Assembly (NCBI RefSeq): GCF_030253575.1
Contig: NC_080569.1
Span: 7,420,001-7,484,000 of the forward strand
From: Rhododendron vialii
Taxonomy: Eukaryota > Streptophyta > Magnoliopsida > Ericales > Ericaceae
DNA: 64,000 bases
Reading direction: 5' to 3'
The notes under the pieces: model-generated
What the model was told of the DNA's origin: nothing
The model's database searches: none
The model's input: the letters and a program-made list of their open reading frames with translations, nothing else
Shown: positions 11,501-22,620 of the stretch, piece by piece
How the letters are laid out: every line of letters begins with the position of its first letter
Numbering within the stretch: the stretch's first letter is position 1
Program-made: the position numbers and the translations under genes

Positions 11501-12284
11501 TACACCCACTTTTTAAAAGGGGATTCCTCTTATTTAGCTAAATTTATATAGACTTCATACTATATATTTATAATATATACAAAGAACAGATATACAATGG
11601 TGAGAGTGGAACCTGGACAAACAAGACGTTCGAGCAAAACTGGCATTGCACTGGCACTGGATTCCGCGATTCTTCGGATGGAATCTCTATCTATGAATGT
11701 ATAGAGAGAGAGAGATGTTAATGCAATATGTTCAAGTCTCATAAATTTTTTATATCGTGGGTGGAAACTGTGGATTTTCCACCATTGTCATTGGGAGCCC
11801 TACTATGTGTTTATTGGTTATCTGACCATTCAACCTGTATAACTTACAGAGTGTTATATCCACGCAAAAAAATCAGCTTGATCAGACATGGATATGTATA
11901 TAAAATATTCAATTTTGTTTTGTAAAATGGATGAGTTTAACTTTAAAATTGTTGAGAGAAACAAACCATCCATTTTATAAACGAAAAATTAAATTTTCAT
12001 ATACTTATTGATGTCTGATGAAGATGATTTTTTTGTGTGAATATACTATTTTGCGGGCATTACAAGATGAACGATTCAGATTATAATAATAAATACACAA
12101 GTGGGGGCCGACTCAACAATGGCCGGTAGCAAAAAAGTGTGGTTTTCCACTGGCGGTGGATTGAATTTGTTCTCATTTTAGTGACTTTTAATTTGGAAAT
12201 AAATAATACTGGCAATGGATGGAGAGAACATACTATAGTTAATTTTATGAGGAAATATAATTATCAGTTGGCTAGTACATGTTA

Positions 12285-12534
12285 GGCCATGTTCCGCTAA
12301 GGTTTCTTAAAAAATAATAAGTACTTATTTGTAATTTTTAAACTTAAAAATGGAGTAATGTATATATGAAAATAAAACTTTCAATTTTTTTGCACTGTTT
12401 AAAAGATCTCATCTAGATTTATCAAATAAGATCCATATTTCACAAACAATTATTTCAACAAGTTTATTATTTTTAAACTTAAAAATTTACAAATAAATAC
12501 TTATTTTTTAAGTATCCTTGCGGAATTTTTTTGG
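12285..12534. mobile_element. MITE family X, copy 3
   Basis: A 250-bp element flanked by TA. Inverted inner ends are TTCCGCTAAGG...TTCTTAAAAAATAA / TTCCGCAAGGATACTTAAAAAATAA. The centre carries a diverged form of the shared core (TCAAATAAGATCCATATT). It is more diverged than copies 1 and 2. Confidence 0.6.
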
Positions 12535-12749
12535 TAAATAATTAGGAAAAACATGAAGAAACTAAAGGTGTCAGGTTTCCGTTCGTAATTTCTTCCCATA
12601 TATAGAACCGAAAAATACAGCTGAAAAAAGAAGAAGATAAACATGGGGATCTCTACTCCATTGATTAATTTAATTGCAATGGAAGTAATCAAGGGGAACA
12701 ATTTCAACATGCACAATAATATTGACCTTTCTTTATATATCTTATCTAG

Positions 12750-13081
12750 TGAGGGATCCCGCACGGGCTTACCGTGCGGGACTCCCCTTTCCCGAGCGAA
12801 TCATCAATGATCCGAGCCGCTCAAAGTGACCAGAACGTGATTTTAAGGGTACCCTTGTGAAATCAGCAAAAAAAATGATCGGGAAGGGCTTGATCCGAAC
12901 AGTTTTTTATTGAACGGTTCAGTAAAAACTGCTCAGATCAAGCCCTTTCCGATCATTTTTTTTTGCTGATTTCTCGCGGGTACCCTTACAATCACGTTCT
13001 GAACACATTGAGCGGCTCAGATTGTCGCAATTCACTCGGAAAAGGGGAGTCCCGCACGGTAAGCCCGTGCGGGATCCCTCA
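12750..13081. mobile_element. Foldback MITE with hairpin-capped ends (copy 1)
   Basis: Almost the whole 332-bp element is one inverted repeat, with arms of about 155 bp around a short loop near 12905-12925. Each end also holds its own perfect hairpin: CCCGCACGG, a 5-nt loop, CCGTGCGGG at 12758-12780 and again at 13051-13073. The inner arms match the element at 23383-23761 (GATCCGAGCCGCTCAA, GGGTACCCTT, AAGCCCTT). No clear target duplication is seen. A transcript through it would be a long near-perfect hairpin RNA. Confidence 0.8.
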
Positions 13082-13225
13082 TTGGATCCGTGGTGTGTGT
13101 ATATATATTGAGCTTTCTTTAATTTGCTTGCAGCTCTTTGTAAGGGTCATCGAAGTGATCATAGCTATTAATTAAAAAGGCTAGATGAGAGATACATAAT
13201 CCATGCATACCATAATATAACGAGA

Positions 13226-13345
13226 TTTGATTATTTTTTTTATCGGCAACAAAATTATTTACATATTAAACTCGACAAAGGGTACATCGAAGAAAAATTT
13301 AACCCAAAACTAGCCTAAGCATAGTACAAAACAAAACATGATTTA
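13226..13345 (-). repeat. Possible truncated LINE 3' end
   Basis: A T-rich run followed by ATCGGCAACAAAATTATTTAC and GACAAAGGGTACATCGA resembles the 3' tail of the LINE at 13650 (TGCTCGGCAAAGGAAATTTTATT, AAAGGGTACATCGAG). It may be a 5'-truncated copy. This is weak support. Confidence 0.35.
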
Positions 13346-13809
13346 ATTATTTATGACTCAATGTTTTCTCTAAGGAGAACAAATTTCACAAATTTCATGC
13401 ATATTGCATATATATCAAGAAAAAAAAAATTCATGCATATATATCAAAAGAGACTCAAACTATATATGTATTCACCGGAAGTGTAAACATATACACAAAT
13501 CTCTCTCTCTCATTAGCTTTGACCACACTCACAGAAAAATAAATATATTTACCCCAAGAACTTTGTTGTAGTAGTCGCAATTGACGTAGGCTTGATAGGC
13601 CATGGCAATATATGGTGTTGGCTTTCTCTCCCAAGTTAGTATTTTTATTTTTATTTTTTTTTGCTCGGCAAAGGAAATTTTATTAGAGCTCGAAAGGGTA
13701 CATCGAGAGTAAAAAGTTGGGGAACAAAAAGCTCAACCCAACACAAAGAAAACAAAAGTAGATCTCATCCAAGAAGAGTTTGGATGAGGACACCTCAAAG
13801 ATTACAGTT

Positions 13810-14411
13810 TTAACAATCGAATACCGTCAAATACCCTTTGAACTCCTCAATCGAATACACCTTGATATCAAATTTAACTTTCATCCACATGGCCACTCTG
13901 TACTTGATTAAATCCACTACCTCTTGTGCGCCAATCATCACATTCTGAAAAATAAGCCTATTCCGCATTATCCAAATTGACCAAATTGTGGCAAAGAAAC
14001 AAGCTTCCCAAATATGTTTTTCCAGGTTACGAAAGCTGGTATCGAACCACCAACTCGCCATACCAGCTACCGAGGGAGGGCAAACCCAGGAAATATGCCA
14101 CTAATCCATTTAGCAAGCAATGCTAAATTTTGTTGTAACAGCCTCTTCACCACTAAACCTCCTGCTACCTTTTTCTTCGTAACGCTCTCCCATTTTGTCA
14201 AATGCAATTTACCGAATCTCCCCAAAAGAATTGACGTTGCAACTTCTCCAACTTTTTCGCCACAGCCACCGGCATCCTAAAAATGGACATAAAATACACA
14301 GGTAACTTGGACATATTGGAATTAAGTTGGTTTAGCCTACCTCTAGTAGACATGAATCTGCTTCGCCAAATACTCAGCTTCTTTTGGGTGCGTTCGATAA
14401 CTGGATCCCAA
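13810..14411 (-). pseudogene. LINE ORF2, region downstream of reverse transcriptase
   Basis: The first part reads DPVIERTQKKLSIWRSRFMS and continues with LPVYFMSIFRMP and RQFFWG, the usual segment after the catalytic fingers in plant L1 ORF2. A later piece (14061-13810) has EACFFATIWSIWIMRNRLIF, typical of the ORF2 C-terminus. The two pieces lie in different frames, and about 130 bp between them has no clear frame. The segment joins the reverse-transcriptase part at 15939 once the solo LTR is removed. Confidence 0.85.
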
Positions 14412-15933
14412 TGATAAGCACCCAATTGTGTAGATATTTGGTGCACCTAGTCCCGTTTTACGTCATTTAACTTATGTTTATTTACTGTTTTACGTGATAT
14501 TGTGCGTAAGGGTTTCTGTTGAGCGTTTCAGGCAATACACATTAAAGGGCCATGTTTTGATGTGTTGAACAATTTTTGAGAGGAACTAAGTGGCGATGCC
14601 TTATGAGCGTAGCCGTCAGCCTATGGAATGAACAAACGGAGGGCCGGGAAGAGTAAAGGGCCATCGGGTGTTGAGTCGGGACACGAAGGGCTTGATTCTG
14701 CCAGCAAACAGCACGGTATCGATACGGTTATCAGCGTATCGATACTTCATTAGAACAGAAGGAAATACAGCTCTCAGTGTATCGATACGGCTCTCCGCGT
14801 ATCGATACGGTTCCTCTTTGTGAAATTCTGGATTTCTGGTCAAAACAGCACGGTATCGATACGGAGACAGCGTATCGATACGGTTCCTTTACGGGAAATT
14901 TTGGAATTAAAGCAGGCTCTCAGCGTATCGATACGGTATTAGAGTATCGATACGGGTGTCTCACCGACATGCTTTTAGTCAGATTTTAACTTTCCATTTG
15001 TAGCATGTTTCCACTTTTTGGATATTTTCTGATATTTTTGGAAGAGAGAGAGTGCATTCTTGTATAAATAGCCATCACTCTCTCCCTCCAAAGGACCCAA
15101 CACATTACTACTTTTAGTTTTTTCTCCATTAATGATTTCTTAATCTTTCAAGTTGTAATTTCTCAAGAACAATTAAGGTATTTACGTTACGTTAATTTGT
15201 CGTGTATTAAAGTTGTTCGTATGCTTTGGATCCTTTATAAAATCAAGTTTATTTCCGTTTTTATCGGTTAATCATGTTTATCATTCCTTCCATGCTTTCT
15301 AGTCTTCTTAAAATGCATGAGTAGTTGATTAGGCTTGGCTATGGAGTGATTAACGTCATGTGACTTATGTTAATCTTACCTTTCTCAACTAAATACTTGA
15401 GGTTCGGTATGGAAAATGAGCGTGGTTCGCTTTTTATGTGACAAAACTTGTCGATGTTAACCTCCGGTGATCATATGCTAGCACATATGGTTCCGTGAGC
15501 TATGTCTCGCCTCGTGTTTGCCAAGAGGATAAAAGAGCTCGCTTGTTCTCCATACTTAATTTCTCGTCTTTAATGGTTTCTTAGCAAAATCTTTCGGTTG
15601 ATAGCCTATGCCGTGCGATTCAACCGTGTTTTCGTTGAGAATGGTTAGTTAGCCTAAGTTACGGGCGTTATGAACTCCAACGCTTTGCCGCTTGTTTTAA
15701 TCTAGTTAAAACTCATTTCTAGTCTTTTTCATAAGAGCATTCTTCACTTTTCAAAGCAAAACCAAAAGTTGGCCGTCTAAACGCCGCAAATCCTTACATC
15801 TAAAAATCCTAGCAAGCTGTAAAGACCATCTCTGTGGGAACGATTCTGGACTTCCGGATATTATGCTGACAATGACCTAGCCCTACGCTCGGGGTAAATC
15901 AACCTATTTCAACGGTTAGGTTGGGACGAAGCA
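14412..15933 (+). mobile_element. Solo LTR (1522 bp) inside the LINE reverse transcriptase
   Basis: The LTR starts TGATAAGCACCC and ends GACGAAGCA (TG...CA). It is flanked by the 5-bp repeat CCCAA (14407-14411 and 15934-15938). Removing it with one repeat copy restores the LINE frame exactly: ...IIKAW joins DPVIER. A TATA box, TATAAATA, lies at 15063-15070 on the plus strand. A C/T-rich tract with GTGGGAACGATTCTGGACTTCC follows near 15835, as near the 3' end of many plant gypsy LTRs. No internal region remains, so it is the product of LTR-LTR recombination. U3 holds the palindrome array described separately. Confidence 0.9.
14716..14953. promoter_or_regulatory. Eight palindromes in four helically phased pairs
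   Basis: GTATCGATAC occurs at 14716, 14736, 14779, 14799, 14853, 14872, 14924 and 14944; several copies extend to the 14-bp palindrome CCGTATCGATACGG. Within pairs the start-to-start distance is 20, 20, 19 and 20 bp, close to two DNA turns. Pairs are 63, 74 and 71 bp apart. The array lies 110-350 bp upstream of the LTR TATA box, where a retrotransposon enhancer would sit. The binding protein is unknown. Confidence 0.8.
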
Positions 15934-15938
15934 CCCAA

Positions 15939-17231
15939 GCCTTAATAATCCTTGGGCTAGCTCCCAAAGGCAAACCAAGGTACTTAATGGGCATATTTTC
16001 AACCTTGCATCCCATCACTTGAGCTAGGGCAGTCACATCCAGATTACTTACATTAATGCCACAAAGAGAACTCTTTGAAAAGTTTATCTTCAATCCAGAC
16101 ATCAGTTGAAAAATCCTTAAAATCCTTTTTATGTTGCAAAACTCCTCCCTATCATTGTTACAAAACAATATTGTGTCGTCTGCAAACTGCAAGTGTGATA
16201 AAACCAACCCATTGCGACCCATCACCACCCCTTTAACAAATCTTTTCTCTTTTGCTCTTTCCAACAAAATATTGAGAGCCTCCACCACAATATTGAAGAG
16301 AAAAGGAGATAAGGGTCTCATTGCCTAAGGCCTTTCTGTGTCTTGAATTCCTTCATTGCTGACCCATTAATAAGAATAGACATGGAGACAGATGAGCAAC
16401 ATTCCTTGATCCATCTACACCATTTGACCCCAAATCCTACCTTCTTGAGCATATCCAGCATAAACCCCCAATTGACACAATCATACGCCCTTTCAAAGTC
16501 CAGTTTCAGAATAAGACCTCATCTAGCTTTATTCTTCCAACAATGGATGACTTCGTTAGCAACAAGAACCCCGTCCAAAATCTGTTTACCCCCGATGAAG
16601 GCAGCTTGTGCCTCTCCTATGACAGATGGAATGTGGACTCTCAACCTGTTAACTAACAATTTTGAGAGGATTTTATAAATCCAGCCCACCATGCTTATGG
16701 GTCTATATTCTCTAAATGAAGAAGGACAATCGACTTTGGGGATCAATGCAACAAAAGTAAAGTTAATACCTTTAGTAAACCTTGCATTCACATGAAATTC
16801 TGAAAAAAAATTGTAGGATGATAGTCTTTATGAATCTCCACCCCTTTTTAACGAATAAGAAATTAAATCCATCTGGACCCCGGAGACTTAAGATTACTAC
16901 ACCCCTTTAAAGCTGCCACGATTTCTCCTTCCTCAAAATCTTTCTCAAGTTCAAGAGCTGCACTCCGAGACAACCTTCTTGGAAATTCACCCCTCAAAAC
17001 TGCTCTATGTACCTTTTCTTCAAAAAAATTCCTGCTGAAATATTCAACAGTAGCTTCCTTGATTTCCAATGGTTCCCCCAGCATTCGACCATCCATCATA
17101 ATTGAACCCACCATATTCCTCTTGTATATATTATTAGCCATTGCTTGAAAAAATCTAGTATTTTTGTCCCCTAATTTCAACCAAGTCACCCTCGACTTTT
17201 GCCTCCATAAAGATTCCGACAGTTTAGACAA
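15939..17231 (-). pseudogene. LINE ORF2, reverse transcriptase
   Basis: The segment 17231-16863 has the linker TWLKLGDKNTRFFQAMANN and ends at LKSPGSRWI, where active elements read SPGPDG. 16791-16519 has FVALIPKVDCPSSFREYRPIS then LVNRLR and AQAAFIGGKQILD. 16321-15939 has MRPLSPFLFN, FADDTILF (the catalytic FADD box) and KYLGLPLGASPR. These are the standard RT blocks of plant L1 ORF2. Frames shift around 16792-16862, 16322-16518 and at 17232, so no full-length enzyme can be made. Confidence 0.92.
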
Positions 17232-17234
17232 TCT

Positions 17235-18257
17235 CTAAAATTCAAACTTCGACTTACACTTCGCTGCTTTTTCATCAGGGGTGAGTTGTCTTTCCTCAGC
17301 TAGAACATCGAGGTGGTTAAGTTCAAACTCAGCCACTGCCAAAGCACAATTGATATCCCCAAAATCTTCCTTATTCCACACTTTCAATCTGTCTTTGATA
17401 GCCCTCAGCTTCTGAAAGAGAATGAAGCCTGCCCACCCAGACACCTGTACATTATTCCAGGCTTCTTCCGCTACCTTCAAACAGTTGGGGTTGGACAACC
17501 AAATATCCATAAACCTAAAAGGTTTTGGACCCCAATCATGGTTATCATCCAAAATCATGACAGGACAGTGGTCAGAAATCAGTCTAGGAAGGCCCCATTG
17601 AAGAATTTTGAACCTCATAATCCAATCCTGAGAACATAAGAATCTATCCAACCTACTGTGAATAGCTTGACTTTCAAAATTAGACCAAGTGTACTTCCTG
17701 CCAAGCATGGGAAGGTCAATAACTTCCATGGAATTACAAAAGTTAACAAAATCTCTCATGCCCCTATCCATCCTCAAACACCCCACTCGATCACCAACAT
17801 CCAAAATGTCATTAAAGTCTCCCCCAATACACCAAGGCCCTTGAAAATTTGGTTTAAGCCCCACCAGTTTGTCCTATAATTCTCTATGGCTACCCACATC
17901 GTTTAGAGCATAAACATTCACCAATATACACCGGAAATTATCATGCAATACCCCTTGGATTAGAATATACGACCTTTGGATAACAATATTCGTAGCTCGA
18001 AAAAAATGTTTTTTCCATAGCATAAGTAATCCCCCTGACGCACCCACCGAATTAGAGCTAACGAAATCAATATTATTTCCAGCCCAAATATTTTGAATTA
18101 CTACTCTATCAATAGATTCTAATTTCGTCTCCTGCACCCATAGCATATCAGGCTTCCTCTTCTTAATAAGTTTATACAAAAACATTTTCTTAACAAAATT
18201 CCCCATTCCCCTTATATTCCATGAAATAATCTGCATTAGAACTTTAACAATCACCAC
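17235..18257 (-). pseudogene. LINE ORF2, apurinic-type endonuclease
   Basis: The N-terminal piece (18257-17874) contains MQIISWNIRGMGN and WVQETKLES, with the active-site Asn and Glu. The second piece (17864-17235) has GGDFNDIL, KYTWSN and SDHCPV with the catalytic Asp/His pair. The domain order matches the EEP nuclease that nicks the target in L1 elements. One in-frame stop separates the two pieces (around 17872). The likely original start is the ATG at about 18235, in front of QIISWNIRG. Confidence 0.92.
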
Positions 18258-18273
18258 TTACCTGTACCGCCAG

Positions 18274-20518
18274 CTAGAGCTTGCCTGCCCTCTCCTGCGT
18301 GCGACGATACTCCTCAATTTCTAGTTCAATCATCCTTCCGAGAAACCTCTCATCGGCTTGGGAAAATCGAACACTAAGCTCACTGCCTATCGCCATGGTA
18401 TCTTTAACCTCCCTAACAATAGTCGAGGAACTTTGGATGGAATCGGTATGAATTGATTCCTCCGAAGTCGAAGAAATCAAACTTGAACTTCGAGCGTCCC
18501 TCTCCAACTCCTCTTGAACACGAAGGAGATTCGAAAATTGCCGACGCCTTCTCTTCCTACACTCTGCATCGTTAAGATCGATCAATAGATTGATGCTAGG
18601 GATTTGAGAGGATCTCATCTCTAGCTGATTATGAGGCCCACTAATAAGGTCCACTCTTTCTGCCACAACTAGGGTATTATTATTACCCACAACATTCAAT
18701 TAGGCCAGCCCACAGTCTAAAGACCCACCAGATTTAGGAACACTATCGGCCTCCTGCTCCACACCTGGACTCAGCCCACCGCTGTCAGAGACATAGAGGC
18801 CCAGTTGAAGGCCCGTCCAGTTAGCCTCTTTGTTGGATTGCCCCACGGAATCTGCCACAAAAGAAACAGAGGTTTCAAAATCCTCTGAAAGCACCTTGTC
18901 CCCCTCCTTACCAAGCATTAAATGCTTCTCTGTATATTCATGCATAGGGCCCCCAACCCCAACATGTGCCTCGTCTTTTCTTTGCAGCACCGCCTGCACA
19001 TGAGCAAATTTCTGAGGACTCTCACCTACCACCTTTTTCCCATTGGTTAAGGTAGCTCCAATGCCTTCCACGTCAGCACCTTCTTCCTCCTCCGGACCTG
19101 CCAAACCTTTCTCCTGAACTGTAACGTTGAGACCTAAGGGCATGTACACCAATAAAAGGTATTTTACCTATCCAATAATCTACTTTTTTCATTTTACCTA
19201 CTTAAATCTCTTTCAACCTCTAAACAATCCTCTCTATTATACCTCTTTATCCTTATAAAATATACTACTAGAGTGAGACAGAGAGAGGGGTAGAGAGAGA
19301 ATGAGAGAGTAGTAGGAAGGAAAGAGAGAGAAAGAATAATATTTTAATAAATTGTTGATGAATAGTTCCTCGGTATGTTTACCGATCCATGGGAGCCAAA
19401 TGTATTTTACCTATGCAGTAGCTACTCTGCTACAACCTCCTCTCTATTTTACCTCAAAGCAGCCCAATTCAGATGCTGGTGTACATGCCCTAAATCCTTA
19501 CTTCTTTCCAAGGATAAGTGCACAAGATCATCAGGAGTAGTGCAAGAGGACTCCTCTCTGATAAGAACATCATAAATCAGCCCCTGCACCTCTATTTGAA
19601 TCCATTTTTCAATCTTTTGGAGTTCCACCGTAGAAATCAGAATTTTGCCCTGTGCAAAAGATGAATACCGTAATGTATCCTCATCCATCTTAACAAAACA
19701 TCCCCAGAGCTGCCCAATCTGTTTAAACGTTAACGGATTCCACGCATTGAGCGCAACATCGAGGCAGCTAAGCCATACAAATCTCTCAATGCTAGTTGGT
19801 TCGCCTCTCCAAGGTTTAACCTCTAGAAACCACATTTGCATCCATGGGTCTTTGATAAGAACATCCCTAACTTCCTTATTTTGAAATGTTATTAGAACTG
19901 ATCTTCCCTCTAATGCTCTAAATTCCGCCACCTTATCCGTTGCCAAACTGAAACTGATTTTTTGAGTCTTCATCGACTCCACTCTATTCAAAATCGCCAC
20001 AGCGCTCCTCTTCAGCCAAGCATTGCCAACTGGATGAATTTTAAAAATGCGACTCTGCTCCTTATCGTCCCCTGTTTTGGATGAACCACCTACCACGACT
20101 TGAGCAAAAGATAGACCAGATTTGCCCCCCCCCCCCCTCCATACCTCTCCTTCTCCTGGTTTACCTTCTCCCCGTGCTTAGGGCTTGGAATACCTTCCAA
20201 ATTGAGCACCTGCTTCCCAGACACAGAAAACCTAGGCAACTTCTGATTCAACATTGCCTCATCTTGGCCAAAACAGGCCTCCTTGACAAACAATCTCATG
20301 TTGTCCACCCATACTCCATTCAGTCTAGATACTGCCATACCAACGGAAATCCAACAATCATATCTAACGAAACCAAATTTGTTCCCTGTACATTTACTCC
20401 TTTTCCTAGGGATAAATGCATCTTTCACCATTCCAACCAAGTTAAAGGTCTTCAGTAGCCATCGTTGATCTCTACCCTCCGGGATATTGTCCACAAACAG
20501 CGTAAAAGACTCCGTAGC
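18274..20518 (-). pseudogene. LINE ORF1 (RRM and DUF4283-like)
   Basis: The N-terminal part (20518-20090) reads TLFVDNIPEG, then NKFGFVRYDCW, the RNP2 and RNP1 motifs of an RRM. 20096-19491 is DUF4283-like (SVAIL-type strand pattern with FQNKEVRDVLIKDPWMQMWF then PWRGEPTSIERFVWLSCLD). 19152-18274 is a hydrophilic tail with an in-frame TAA at 18700-18702. This ORF1 layout is known from RRM-type plant L1 elements, where it would bind the element RNA. A MITE (19138-19490) and a solo LTR (from 20519) interrupt it; removing either one restores the frame at the junction. Confidence 0.85.
19138..19490. mobile_element. PIF/Harbinger-type MITE in LINE ORF1
   Basis: A 353-bp element with perfect 14-bp inverted ends GGGCATGTACACCA and a TAA duplication (19135-19137, 19491-19493), the TSD size of PIF/Harbinger (Tourist) elements. 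Excision with one TAA restores the LINE frame (ERSKDL joins GLNVTVQ). The interior contains a GAGAGA run and no gene. Confidence 0.9.
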
Positions 20519-21183
20519 TGTAACACTCCTGAATTTTGGTCAATAAAAATTTCGTTAAATATTTAAATTTTATTTGAATTACTTATTTTCTCTTGAGTGG
20601 CTATATGATTTCTTGTTAAAATTTTCGTCGTAGTTAGATTTTGGTTAAACTCTCGACTAGAAACTCTACTTGACCAATTTAGTTAGTTTCCAACCGACTA
20701 CTTGAAGGAACCGAGCAACCAACTCACCTAGTTACTAGTTGAATCTTTTGAAACTTTTGAACCTTTTCCATTATCCATTGGTCCATAATGGTTAGGGTAA
20801 TTTCTGCCCATTGGACAATAGCCTTTCTATTATTATATTTGTCAAATACATGTATATATATTCACATGTGTATTTACGAAGGACATGTAGTCTTTTTATT
20901 AGACTTAATTTATTAGTTAAAGTACTCGTACCTTATTATCCCTTGGTTATTAACCGTTAGGAGATTTATTATCCATTGGTCAATAGATTAGTCTTGCCAA
21001 CTAAGTACTAAGCCTATTAAACTAATATTTTGTTAAGATTTCCGGAAGTACAAAGTACATTATTATATTAATTAAGTACGAGTACCTTTTGTATTAGTTT
21101 AATGGGTGAATCTTGACCCTTAAAAATTAATTTGATCTTTTGTACAAAAGTACCTATAGTTTATTTGTATTCTTGCATTGTAG

Positions 21184-21284
<101 letters not shown>

Positions 21285-22424
21285 TAGTACTTGAGAAAGA
21301 GAGAGAGGAGAGGGAGAGAGAGAAGCTGTGAGAGAGAGAGAGAGGAGAGAGGAGCCGAGAGGGAGAGAGAGGGAGGAGGAAAAAAAGAAGAAGGATGTGA
21401 TGTGTACCTTGACATTGGTCTTCCAATGTACTTCAAATCTTTGGTGATTTCTCTTCCTAGCCAAATCTTAACTCCATTGTCCTCTTTTGTACATCTTTTA
21501 ATTGTTTAACACAAGAATCTTGTACCATTGTCTCCTTTCTTCCAACAAAATCTTCCAAAGATCAAATCCAAGGACTAACCTAGCCATGCAAGTCTACCAA
21601 TTAGCCTCCAACCTTTCAATCAACCTTGACATGTGAAAGAAAAATGAGACTTAGAGAGAGAGAGAGAGAGGGGCCGGCCAAAGGAGAGAGAGAGGGAGAG
21701 TTTGCCTATAAATAGAAGGCCACTCCAAGCTTTGAACTCACACCTTCAACCATTGCTCCAACTTCTCTCAAGAAATTTCAAGAGTTCTTGCTTCCAAAGT
21801 TCTTGTTTTCTTGTGTTCTTGAGTGTTCTTGAGAGAAACCACCAAATCACTTTCAAAACCACCTTTAGATCTTTTAAAGTAGCTTAGTTAAGTTAGAAAG
21901 TTGTTTCTAGGAAGAGAAAAGTTCATCTCTCTTCCTTTCGAAGCAAACCGACGCCGTTACGCCGCCGAATTCCAAAACAGACGACCAAATCCTCGTAGCC
22001 GACCACCGCCAAGAAGAACGGTAGTTATCCTTATCTACTATCCCAAATATAAAGTAGTTTTGTACCCTAACTCTAAATATAAGTTCATTAGGAAGTAACT
22101 TTAATCATTTTATTTTAAGTAGATAATGTTATCTTTTGTTGGAAACGTATGAAATGCATGATGTTCGTTATTAAGTGATTCAAGCATGACAAGTAATTTA
22201 GAATGGATGATCTTGTTAGATTGAATATTACAATGAATGAAATCGTATATGAAAAGTCCTACTGCGGAGTCTATGCATGAGAAACGAGACACGAAAATTG
22301 AGAAAGTAAAAACATGACACCTAGGGTGTGGTTTATGAAAGGGCGTGTTTTGAAAAGTGTGAAATGATTTGGAAACCGCAATGTGGCCGGACGTAGTAGC
22401 CCATTGTGTGGTGTGTGTTTTGTG

Positions 22425-22620
22425 TGCCAATGGGAACCCGGGACAGCGAAACCATTGTGAGGATACTCGGAAGACCGGAACGGCGGAACCGAGGTTGGGT
22501 GTGTGGCTTGGTTATCCGCGTTACGGAGCCAATGCAATGTGTGCCAATGGGAACCCGGGACGGCGAAACCATTGTGAGGATACTCGGGAGACCGGAACGG
22601 TAGAACCGAGGTTGGGTGTG
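22425..22620 (+). repeat. Tandem ~80-bp repeat in LTR transcribed region
   Basis: Two copies of a GC-rich unit (about 22425-22500 and 22541-22618) share GTGCCAATGGGAACCCGGGA, GCGAAACCATTGTGAGGATA and GAACCGAGGTTGGGTGTG. They are downstream of the LTR TATA box and so belong to R/U5. Confidence 0.85.

Larger units (their letters stand above)
8658..11690 (-). pseudogene. Decayed YABBY gene, CRABS CLAW-like
   Basis: YABBY proteins are plant DNA-binding regulators with an N-terminal zinc finger and a C-terminal HMG-like YABBY domain. Five to six minus-strand pieces are visible. (1) 11690-11598: first zinc knuckle, VQCQFCSNVLFVQVPLS. (2) 10519-10441: Ser/Pro-rich linker ending in EHFTVK, after a strong polypyrimidine acceptor. 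(3) 10321-10273: PPEINHRPTIKYNDFVR. (4) 9519-9444: EETKRIKDANPGISHADAF then STASKN. (5) 9323-9255: WAR followed by ISNSPTRGSMSG, but in a different frame. (6) 8673-8658: a short end, NEET then stop. Junctions 2-3-4-5 have GT/AG in matching phases. The Ser-rich linker and the ISNSP-GSMSG tail point to CRABS CLAW (carpel/nectary) rather than FIL or YAB2 types. I could not find the exon with the second zinc knuckle, and piece 5 has a frameshift (in-frame reading gives WARNGPHQ then stop), so I call it a pseudogene. Confidence 0.62.

Noticed and set aside
13604-14300. Possible independent protein gene from the 83- and 82-residue minus-strand frames
   Set aside because: Both match the C-terminal part of plant L1 ORF2 and are colinear with the rest of the LINE.
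14716-14953. CRISPR-like array of palindromic repeats
   Set aside because: Plant nuclear context, irregular spacer lengths, no cas genes; the pairs fit an LTR enhancer.
14412-15938. Insertion in the LINE read as an element with a 10-bp duplication (AAGCACCCAA)
   Set aside because: The 10-bp match includes LTR terminal bases; using TG...CA ends and a 5-bp CCCAA TSD restores the LINE frame exactly, which the 10-bp reading does not.
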